NCBI GenBank assembly: GCA_027027675.1
Contig: JALVKT010000121.1
Location: 20,886 to 28,755 of the forward strand
DNA from: Thermofilaceae archaeon
GTDB taxonomy: Archaea > Thermoproteota > Thermoprotei > Thermofilales > Thermofilaceae
Reading direction: 5' to 3'
Length of the DNA stretch: 7,870 nucleotides
Part shown: positions 1 to 5,471 of the stretch, in pieces
Layout: each line of letters opens with the position of its first letter
Numbering within the stretch: the stretch's first letter is position 1
Notes under the pieces: generated by a model
Database searches by the model: none
Seen by the model: the letters and a program-made list of their open reading frames with translations, nothing else
Told to the model about the DNA's origin: nothing
Program-made: the position numbers and the translations under genes

Positions 1-2
1 AA

Positions 3-98
3 GGGCCGGTAGCTCAGGCTGGGAGAGTACCGCCCTTGCAGGGCCTGAGGGCCCGGGAGCGGCGGGGGTCGGGGGTTCAAGTCCCCCCCGGTCCACCA
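3..98 (+). tRNA. tRNA-Ala (UGC), intron-containing, CCA encoded
   Basis: Delivers alanine to GCN codons, mainly GCA. The cloverleaf folds by eye. The acceptor stem is 3-9 with 88-94 (one G-U pair), the D stem is 12-15 with 25-28, the anticodon stem 30-34 with 61-65, and the T stem 71-75 with 83-87 around a TTCAAGT loop. The discriminator is A95 and the CCA is encoded at 96-98. The anticodon TGC is at 37-39, after T36 and before A40. The G5-T92 pair is the third acceptor pair, the position of the G3:U70 identity element of alanine tRNAs, which supports the Ala assignment. An intron interrupts the anticodon loop after tRNA position 37. The promoter would lie left of the window. The convergent permease gene stops 1 bp beyond the CCA. 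Confidence 0.97.
41..59 (+). other. 19-nt archaeal tRNA intron (canonical position 37/38)
   Basis: Removing these 19 bases leaves a normal seven-base anticodon loop (C-T-TGC-A-C). The precursor folds into a clean bulge-helix-bulge, the substrate of the archaeal tRNA-splicing endonuclease. The outer helix is the anticodon stem. A 3-nt bulge at 58-60 is cut between 59 and 60. The central 4-bp helix pairs 35-38 with 54-57 and includes two G-U pairs. A second 3-nt bulge at 39-41 is cut between 40 and 41. The inner 4-bp helix pairs 42-45 with 50-53, closed by the loop TGAG. The fold fixes both boundaries without ambiguity. Confidence 0.92.
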
Positions 99-99
99 T

Positions 100-951
100 T
101 TATACGTGGCGGTCGATGTATCGTAGTGCTTTCTTGTAGACTAGTAGGGCTGGGATGTTGAGTAGTGTGAATAGTGTTAGCGCTTGGATGTCCCGTGTCA
201 GGGCGGTGAGTGGCGTGTGGTTTAGTAGTACTTGTCGGGCCGCGTCTATGGCGTATGTCTGTGGTAGGAGCCAGCTGAGCGTTTTCAGTGGTGGGGGCAG
301 TATTGTGGGCGGGAAGTATATGCCGCATACTATGGATGCTGTTAGTTCGACGGCCCATATGAAGGGGTTCATGACTACTTGGGGCATGTTGTAGTAGAGG
401 GCGTAGGTGGAGGCGAGGAGTAGGCCTAGGGGGAGCGTCGCCGCGAACCCCAGGGTGAGGACGGCGGCTGTGTCGAGTAGGTTTACGTTCATCCTTATGA
501 CGCCGAAGACCAGGGTTAGAACGGAGATGTAGGCTGCGAAGCGTACGAGGAGGAAGAGGAAGCTTTCTATGAACCTCGAGGCCATGTATTCGGTTAGTGT
601 TACTCCGGCCAGCTTGTAGTAGTCCCTCATTTTTAGCCTGTAGCCGTAGGAGGAGAACCAGCCTGCGTAGAGGGCACGTGTGAAACGGTAGGGGTTTTCC
701 ACGGCGAAGAGGAATACGGGGTTTACCAGGAGCCCTATGGCTAGGAAGCTGAAGAACTCCTCGGCCTTGGCGCCGGCCGCGTATATGGAGAAGAAGTACC
801 AGCTCGCCAGGCCTGCGAGGAAGTTTATCGCCTCCGTCGGCGCGTATATGTACCACCAGAGGTGCCAGGTCTTTACTGTGCCGAAGAGGCTCTCTGAGAG
901 TGTTCTCAGTATCCTTTGGATGGAGTTTTTCAGCTTATCACGAGGCTGCAT
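100..951 (-). CDS. ABC-2 type transporter membrane protein
   Basis: Predicted 283-residue membrane subunit of an ABC exporter, working with the ATPase encoded immediately upstream. About six hydrophobic segments are visible, at roughly residues 42-58, 67-84, 131-153, 163-187, 194-215 and 255-272. An amphipathic, charged N-terminus probably lies in the cytoplasm. The stretch near 211-240 (YFPP, then a Pro-rich loop, LLPQTYA and an Arg) resembles the conserved C-terminal region of ABC-2 permeases that precedes the last membrane span. The ATG at 951 is chosen because GGTGG lies a few bases upstream and it gives a 22-bp overlap with the ATPase gene. An alternative start at 984 would add 11 residues lying wholly inside the ATPase gene. 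The last roughly 29 codons end almost only in A or C, unlike the 5' part. The substrate cannot be read from this sequence; a modified peptide is inferred from context. Confidence 0.85.
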   Translation of the reverse strand: MQPRDKLKNSIQRILRTLSESLFGTVKTWHLWWYIYAPTEAINFLAGLASWYFFSIYAAGAKAEEFFSFLAIGLLVNPVFLFAVENPYRFTRALYAGWFSSYGYRLKMRDYYKLAGVTLTEYMASRFIESFLFLLVRFAAYISVLTLVFGVIRMNVNLLDTAAVLTLGFAATLPLGLLLASTYALYYNMPQVVMNPFIWAVELTASIVCGIYFPPTILPPPLKTLSWLLPQTYAIDAARQVLLNHTPLTALTRDIQALTLFTLLNIPALLVYKKALRYIDRHV

Positions 952-2018
952 ATGTCGCCACCTTCTGCCGCTGGGGCCTCCCATTCTTCCTTGAAGAGCT
1001 CCATGTAGACCTCTTCCAGGCTCGGCTCGGAGACTTTTACTGTGGAAACTTTTCCTCCTCTGCCGTAAATGCTGGCCAGTATCTGGGGGAGTATGTGGCC
1101 AGCTTTTTGCACGGAGAACTCGAGTATGTAGCCCGTCTCTCCCTCCCTTACCCTGTAGTTTTCGGCTCCCGCGTCGAGTGCTATCTGGGTGAGGAGTTCC
1201 GGGTCTAGTGATGCTTCTATCTCGACCTTTTCTTTGAGCTTGAGCCTCTCTTTTAGGGAGGGGAGGTCTCCCTGCGCGACAAGCCTCCCCTTTCTGAGGA
1301 AGATGTACCTGTGGCTTAGCTCCTCAGCGTCTCTGAGGACGTGGGTGGCTATGAGGACTGTTGCTCTGAGCTTTCCGGCTAGGACGTTCCTCACTATGTC
1401 CATGAGGGCCTTTCTGGCTTCAAAGGATATGCCTGTGAATGGCTCGTCCATCAGGTAGACCCGTGCCTCCTTTAAGATGCCGTAGGCGAACGCCAGTCTC
1501 CCGATTATGCCCGTTGATACCTCGTAGAGAAGCCTGTCCTGGTATTCTTGGAGGCCGCTCAGCGCTATTACCTCGTCCACCCTGTCCTTCCCGGCGCCTA
1601 TAAGCTTCGCATACTTGAGGAGGTTGTCCCTGATGGTGAAGTTGCTCTCCGCGAATAGGTCCACCGTTATGAGGCCTGGAGCGTACATTACGACGTCGCC
1701 GAGCCGCGCGTTGTCCTCTACAACGTCTAAGCCTTCGACGCGGGCCCTGCCGGAGGTGGGTAGGGCTAGGCCGGCGAGTATCCTTAGGAGGGTTGTTTTT
1801 CCGCTGCCGTTGGGGCCGAGGACGGCGAGTATCTCGCCCCTACGGGCGTGGAAGGAGACGTTGTCTAGTGCATACACTACTTTCTCTTTTCCCCGTGTCT
1901 TCTCGACGAGTTTCAGGTAGAGCCATATGAGGGGCTGGTGTATGTTGTCGTAGATGGCGGCGCTTATCTCCTTTATAGTGTAGATTTTTGAGAGAGAGTC
2001 AACCTCTATGCTTAGCAC
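930..2018 (-). CDS. ABC transporter ATP-binding protein (exporter type)
   Basis: Predicted 362-residue nucleotide-binding subunit that would power the ABC-2 permease encoded next to it. Walker A is GPNGSGKTT at residues 68-76. Walker B is VYLMDEP at 187-193, with catalytic Glu192, and the H-loop His is residue 226. The signature is degenerate: STG at 168-170 where LSGGQ is usual, and no clear Q-loop Gln in the YAPGL stretch near 112-116. Residues 12-45 form an insertion before the usual YALDNVSF strand, a feature shared with some ABC-2 drug and polysaccharide exporters. Residues 255-345 form a C-terminal domain ending in the EPSLEEVYMEL motif typical of this group. The start is GTG at 2018, with GGTGG about 8 bases upstream and inside the radical SAM gene, a 20-bp overlap that implies translational coupling. 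No other in-frame start would preserve the N-terminal strand. Confidence 0.93.
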   Translation of the reverse strand: MLSIEVDSLSKIYTIKEISAAIYDNIHQPLIWLYLKLVEKTRGKEKVVYALDNVSFHARRGEILAVLGPNGSGKTTLLRILAGLALPTSGRARVEGLDVVEDNARLGDVVMYAPGLITVDLFAESNFTIRDNLLKYAKLIGAGKDRVDEVIALSGLQEYQDRLLYEVSTGIIGRLAFAYGILKEARVYLMDEPFTGISFEARKALMDIVRNVLAGKLRATVLIATHVLRDAEELSHRYIFLRKGRLVAQGDLPSLKERLKLKEKVEIEASLDPELLTQIALDAGAENYRVREGETGYILEFSVQKAGHILPQILASIYGRGGKVSTVKVSEPSLEEVYMELFKEEWEAPAAEGGDICSLVIS

Positions 2019-3345
2019 CTCTAACCCACCCCGTGCGCGGACATAGGGGGTCTGGCGCCTCCAGCCTCCCGTAGACGGCGGCTGCAGCCGCCCGGCAGCC
2101 GCCGTTGCATTGGAGGGGGCATGAACGGCAGGGCTCCACGAGGTCTCTCCTGTATAAGCCCCTGATTTTCCTGAAGAGCATGCTTTTATGCCATATCTCC
2201 CGGAGGCTTGTCTCTCTAATGTTTCCGGCGGAGAAGTTGTCTGGGAAGTATGGGCAGGGTTTTACGTTCCCCGTGGGCGTGACGGAGAGTATGGAGAACG
2301 CGGCTGGGCATAGAACCTTTGAGCTTGAAGCCTTCCCGCCGAGCCGGGATGTGTTTTCGCCGCCACCTATGATCTTCGGCTTGCCTCTCGCCTTGGACTT
2401 TACCCTGTTTACGGCTTCGACGTACTCGTCGTTGGTGAGGAGCCAGTTCTTATAGTGGAGGGCTCTGCCGGAGGGTATGAGCTGGGCTATGAACCATGCG
2501 TCGACGTTTAGTTCCTGGAGGAAGGAGAGCATCTCACCAAGCATGGACGCGTTTACCTTGTTTAGGGTCGTCCTGACGGTTACGAACAAGCCTTTTTCCT
2601 TGGCAAGCCTTATCGCCTTGACGGCGGCGTCGAACGCTCCGCTAGACCTTATATAGTCGTTCACCCGCTTGTCGCTCGACTCAAGGCTTATCTGTACCCA
2701 GAAGATTCCCAGGCTTGTCAGCTTTTTAACCACGTCCTCTGTCAGGAAGTACCCGTTGGTTGAGAACTCCACCCAGAGGCCGAGGCCTGCGGCGTAACTG
2801 ACTATGTCTATGAAGTCTTCCCGTAGGAGGGGCTCGCCCCCTCCCAGCGCAACCCTGATGACCCCCATCTCGGCTGCCTCGCGTAGCAGGGAGCTTATCT
2901 CTCCTGTTGAGAGCTCGTTCTTCGAGGGAATGCCCGCTGAGGCATAGCAGTGCTTGCACCTCAAATTGCACTTATAGGTGAGTTCTAGAAAGATGTCGAT
3001 GGGCGCCGAGAGGTACCACTCTAGGGGTGTTGAAGGAGGAGATGTTTGTTTACGTGTTAGCGTGTGTGCCTCGAAGTTTATTTCCCGGGTTAGAGTGGAG
3101 ATGAAGTCTCTCACGCTTTCCTCTATGACGTTTCTAGGGGCGTAGTATTGGGAGGAGAGTATTTCTACAACCTCCTTTAATGGAAGCTCCTGGAAGAAAT
3201 ATAGCTCGACTATCTTCGCGGCTGTCTCGTTAAGGTATTTCTCTGTTCCATCCATGGATTTTAGGAGTCCCCTTATTTGAAGGGATCCTGCCTTCGTGTT
3301 TTCCTCCCTGAAAACAAGTGCCTGTTTTTTGGCGATAAGGCTCAT
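1999..3345 (-). CDS. PqqD-like domain / radical SAM / SPASM peptide-modifying enzyme
   Basis: Predicted 448-residue cytoplasmic iron-sulfur enzyme that uses S-adenosylmethionine to start radical chemistry, probably on a ribosomal peptide. Residues about 24-90 look like a PqqD/RRE-type winged-helix domain: Gly-Thr-x-x-Tyr-Leu-Asn, then LPLKEVVEIL, then a helix ending in FISTL. This fold binds leader peptides in RiPP pathways. The radical SAM core follows with CNLRCKHC (Cys126, 130, 133), GGGEPL at 168-173 and a STNG strand near 195-198. The C-terminal SPASM region supplies Cys346, Cys364 (within a GX4C), Cys406, 409, 413, 417 and 435, enough for auxiliary clusters. ATG 3345 is chosen because GGAG lies five bases upstream; an in-frame GTG at 3411 would add 22 unconvincing residues. 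G+C looks lower than in asnS (30/60 at 3061-3120 against 37/60 at 3961-4020, counted by hand). A heme- or cofactor-maturation role is the main alternative. Confidence 0.92.
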   Translation of the reverse strand: MSLIAKKQALVFREENTKAGSLQIRGLLKSMDGTEKYLNETAAKIVELYFFQELPLKEVVEILSSQYYAPRNVIEESVRDFISTLTREINFEAHTLTRKQTSPPSTPLEWYLSAPIDIFLELTYKCNLRCKHCYASAGIPSKNELSTGEISSLLREAAEMGVIRVALGGGEPLLREDFIDIVSYAAGLGLWVEFSTNGYFLTEDVVKKLTSLGIFWVQISLESSDKRVNDYIRSSGAFDAAVKAIRLAKEKGLFVTVRTTLNKVNASMLGEMLSFLQELNVDAWFIAQLIPSGRALHYKNWLLTNDEYVEAVNRVKSKARGKPKIIGGGENTSRLGGKASSSKVLCPAAFSILSVTPTGNVKPCPYFPDNFSAGNIRETSLREIWHKSMLFRKIRGLYRRDLVEPCRSCPLQCNGGCRAAAAAVYGRLEAPDPLCPRTGWVRGAKHRG

Positions 3346-3365
3346 CTTTTCTCCGCCAATGATAA

Positions 3366-3476
3366 TTATTGCAGCGTGGGAGCCCGTGCGAAGAGCCTTA
3401 CGATGAAGCACTTTTCCACGCTGATCATGTGACAGAATGACGTTTTTTGCTTATGGAAATACCTGGAATTTCCCAT
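3366..3476 (-). CDS. possible small peptide gene (36 aa), candidate precursor of the radical SAM enzyme
   Basis: An uninterrupted ATG-to-TAA frame of 36 codons ends 20 bp before the radical SAM start, and that gap holds the radical SAM ribosome binding site. The peptide is basic, with Arg at 5, 27 and 31 and Lys at 9, 11 and 22. It has aromatic residues at 6, 7, 14, 24 and 29 and two cysteines at 15 and 23. It is unlike a membrane protein and I recognise no family. GGGG lies four bases before the ATG, and a TATA-like element at 3506-3511 would place transcription start only a few bases upstream. Size and position suit a RiPP precursor. However, an ORF of this length arises easily by chance, the 5' half is AT-rich like a promoter region, and there is no evident leader/core division. 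Confidence 0.33.
   Translation of the reverse strand: MGNSRYFHKQKTSFCHMISVEKCFIVRLFARAPTLQ
3453..3476. repeat. imperfect inverted repeat at the start of the small ORF
   Basis: ATGGAAAT (3453-3460) and ATTTCCCAT (3468-3476) are inverted copies apart from one extra C, separated by seven bases. It covers the first codons of the candidate small gene and lies about 30 bp downstream of the TATA-like element, where a repressor site or an RNA hairpin could act. It is short and AT-rich, so chance is a real possibility. Confidence 0.25.
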
Positions 3477-3505
3477 GTTTCCCCGCATAGTACAGTAAAA
3501 CCGGC

Positions 3506-3511
3506 ATTTAT
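3506..3511 (-). promoter_or_regulatory. possible TATA box for the small ORF / radical SAM / ABC block
   Basis: ATAAAT on the minus strand lies about 32 bases before the ATG at 3476. Archaeal transcription starts about 26 bases after the TATA centre, so the start would fall near 3482, six or so bases ahead of the small ORF. No convincing BRE is seen. The block might instead be read through from asnS, whose stop is at 3524, because I see no strong terminator between them. Confidence 0.3.
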
Positions 3512-3523
3512 GCTATTACACGC

Positions 3524-4816
3524 TTAGGGGTAGACCCTGTTTACTGTGCGTGGGAAGGGTATGGCGTCGACTATGTGGTCTATGCCTGTGAGCCACATTA
3601 CTAGGCGGTCCATGCCTAGGCCGAAGCCTGCGTGGGGGACTGTGCCGTAGCGGCGGAGGTCGATGTACCACTGGTAGTCGTCGGGGTTTAGGCCGAAGCG
3701 CTTTATCTTTGCGATTAGCTCGTCCTTGTCTTCTATCCTCTCGCCCCCGCCTATTATCTCGCCGTAGCCCTCTGGGGCTAGGAGGTCGGCGCTGAGGGTT
3801 ACCTCGGGCCTGTGGGGGTCGTTTTTGTGGTAGAAGGCCTTCGCCTTTTCGGGGAACCCGTAGAGGAAGAAGGGCTTGTCGAACTCCTGTGTGAGTACGC
3901 GTTCCTCGTCGGCGCCGAGGTCGTCGCCCCACTCGACGTGTACGCCCTTGGAGTCGAGTATCTGGAGGGCCTCGTCGTAGGAGACTCGTGGGAAGGGCGG
4001 CTCTACGCGTTTGAGTGCTTCGAGGTTGCGGCCTAGGAGTTCAAGCTCTGGCCTCCTCTCTTCGAGGACTCGGCGGGCTATGTGGGCTATGAGTTCCTCC
4101 TCTATCTTCATCATGTCTTCGAGGTGGGCCCACGCGGCCTCGGCCTCGGCGTGCCAGAACTCTGTGAGGTGGCGGCGGGTGCGGGACTTTTCTGCTCGGA
4201 AGCTTGGCGCCACCGTGTAGACTTTTTCGAGGCTGAAGATGAGGGCTTCGAGGTAGAACTGTGAGGACTGTGTGAGGTATACTTTGCGGCCGTCCACGTA
4301 TTTTACCTCGAAAAGGGTGGCGCCGCCCTCGACGGCCGCGGTTATGAACATGGGGCAGTGAACCTCGTAGAAGCCCCTGCTTCGGAAGAACTCGTGGAGG
4401 GCTTTGAACGCTGTGTCTCTCACCTTGAATATCGATGTTAGGCGGCGGCTCCTCACGGCAAGGTGTCTGACGTCTAGGAGGAACTCTCGCGAGGCGTCTC
4501 GGCGTATGGGAAAGTTCTCCGCCAGCCCTATTATCTCCAGCCTCTCGCCCCTTATCTCGGCGCCGCCCGGGGCCCTCGGGTCCTTCCGGAGCGTCCCCTC
4601 GACTATGACGCTCGACTCCACCGTGACGCGGCGGGCGTCGGCCCAGCTGGGCGCGTCCTCGCCGTAGACGGCCTGTATTATGCCCGTGGAGTCCCTCACC
4701 ACGACGAAGGCCTTCTTTTTGAGGTCCCTCCTCCTGTAGACCCAGCCTCGGACGGCTACGCGTTCGCCCTCCGGCATCTTTAATGCTTCCGCGACTGGGA
4801 GTATCCTTGTGGACAA
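3524..4816 (-). CDS. asnS: asparaginyl-tRNA synthetase
   Basis: Class IIb synthetase that charges tRNA-Asn with asparagine using ATP (EC 6.1.1.22). With a TTG start it has 430 residues, about the usual archaeal length. Residues about 18-100 are the OB-fold anticodon-binding domain (RGWVYRRRDL, then VVRDSTGIIQAVYG). Class II motif 2 includes FRAEKSRTRRHLTEFWH at 206-222, and motif 3 is GFGLGMDRLVMW at 397-408. AEGGATLF-like residues at 162-169, SSQFYLEALIF at 184-194 and APEGYGEIIGG at 347-357 match archaeal AsnRS rather than AspRS. The anticodon domain argues against the truncated AsnRS-like asparagine synthetase. The start is uncertain. TTG 4816 gives the family length, has GGTG about eight bases upstream and fits a TATA-like element at 4864-4871. 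ATG 4849 would add 11 residues. Its presence implies direct charging of tRNA-Asn. Confidence 0.96.
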   Translation of the reverse strand: MSTRILPVAEALKMPEGERVAVRGWVYRRRDLKKKAFVVVRDSTGIIQAVYGEDAPSWADARRVTVESSVIVEGTLRKDPRAPGGAEIRGERLEIIGLAENFPIRRDASREFLLDVRHLAVRSRRLTSIFKVRDTAFKALHEFFRSRGFYEVHCPMFITAAVEGGATLFEVKYVDGRKVYLTQSSQFYLEALIFSLEKVYTVAPSFRAEKSRTRRHLTEFWHAEAEAAWAHLEDMMKIEEELIAHIARRVLEERRPELELLGRNLEALKRVEPPFPRVSYDEALQILDSKGVHVEWGDDLGADEERVLTQEFDKPFFLYGFPEKAKAFYHKNDPHRPEVTLSADLLAPEGYGEIIGGGERIEDKDELIAKIKRFGLNPDDYQWYIDLRRYGTVPHAGFGLGMDRLVMWLTGIDHIVDAIPFPRTVNRVYP

Positions 4817-4847
4817 GCCTCCCGCACCCCTCGCGTGGATACGGGTC

Positions 4848-5471
4848 ATGATTACGGCGCTTCTAATAAAAGCATACGTGCGCTTCCACCCGCGCCGCAC
4901 GCGCTTCGAGGGTTTCGACGTGTACACTCCGGGGGGCTGCCTGCCGCCCAGGTTCACGGTGTCGACGGGCCTCCTGGCAGGCGTTCTCCGGGGCCTGGCT
5001 GGGCCTGGGGTGAGGGTGCTCGACGTTGGGTGCGGGTCGGGGGCGCTCTCCCTGGTGGCCGCGGGCGTGGGGAGCTACGTTGTCGGTACGGAGTTGGACC
5101 CTGTGTGCGCGGCCGCTGCCAGGAGGAACGCTGAGGCTAACGGGCTGGGCGGGCTGGTGGACGTTGTGGTGTGCTGGGGAGCGAGGTGCCTGAGGCGGGG
5201 CTTTGACTTGGCCGTGTGTAACCCGCCGTTTCTGCCTGTGGAGGGGGGAGCGGCGTACGGGTGTGGGCGTGGCTGCCGCGTAGCCGCTGAGATGCTCGGG
5301 GAGGCGGCGGGGAGGGCTGGGAGGCTCCTCTACGCGTGGAGCAGCCTCTCGGGGCCTCCGCCGCTGGGGTGTAGGGTTGTGGCGTCGCGGAGGGGCTTAT
5401 TGGACCGCGTATATGTCTGCCTACACGATGGGCTTCCCGGCGCGCGGGGGGACTGCTGGGCGGAGGCGTAG
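4848..5471 (+). CDS. HemK/PrmC-like class I SAM-dependent methyltransferase
   Basis: Predicted 207-residue cytoplasmic methyltransferase. The SAM-binding motif I is VLDVGCGSGALS at residues 57-68, followed by the acidic residue ending the second strand (Glu82) and the catalytic NPPFLP motif at 125-130. NPP(F/Y) followed by LP is characteristic of the archaeal relatives of HemK and eukaryotic HEMK2/Mtq2, which methylate a glutamine in the GGQ motif of the release factor; that role is inferred, and other N-methylation substrates are possible. The usual EDS-x-LL substrate-loop region reads RFTVSTGLL at 35-43. The protein is unusually cysteine-rich, with 11 Cys. The start is uncertain: GTG 4809 has GGGAG at 4797-4801 but would run into asnS, ATG 4848 gives typical length, and GTG 4879 is also in frame. 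It overlaps the helicase gene by 51 bp at the 3' end. Confidence 0.85.
   Translation: MITALLIKAYVRFHPRRTRFEGFDVYTPGGCLPPRFTVSTGLLAGVLRGLAGPGVRVLDVGCGSGALSLVAAGVGSYVVGTELDPVCAAAARRNAEANGLGGLVDVVVCWGARCLRRGFDLAVCNPPFLPVEGGAAYGCGRGCRVAAEMLGEAAGRAGRLLYAWSSLSGPPPLGCRVVASRRGLLDRVYVCLHDGLPGARGDCWAEA
4864..4871 (-). promoter_or_regulatory. possible TATA box for asnS
   Basis: TTTTATTA on the minus strand is a conspicuous AT-rich island in otherwise GC-rich DNA. Its centre is about 26 bases from position 4842, which would put the transcript start downstream of ATG 4849 and about 26 bases before TTG 4816. It lies inside the 5' part of the divergent methyltransferase frame as called here, so it could also mean that the methyltransferase starts further downstream. 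Confidence 0.42.

Noticed and set aside
77..856. 259-codon minus-strand ORF over the permease
   Set aside because: Its Pro/Arg/His-rich translation is typical of an out-of-frame shadow, and it runs into the tRNA. The permease frame has proper membrane segments.
3361..3370. AATAATTATC (minus strand) as a TATA box for the radical SAM gene
   Set aside because: Its centre is about 21 bases before the ATG, so the transcript would start inside the gene. It also contains the stop of the small ORF.
3346..3411. In-frame extension of the radical SAM protein to a GTG at 3411
   Set aside because: The added 22 residues have no family support, while ATG 3345 has a GGAG five bases upstream. The extension also overlaps the small ORF.
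3400..3424. Half of a C/D-box guide RNA on the plus strand (ACGATGA, then CTGA 14 bases later)
   Set aside because: The C box has one mismatch and no convincing C'/D pair follows, so the complete C, D', C', D set is absent.
3451..3507. 18-codon ORF on the minus strand upstream of the 36-codon ORF
   Set aside because: It is very short, starts within the TATA-like element and lacks a ribosome binding site; probably chance.
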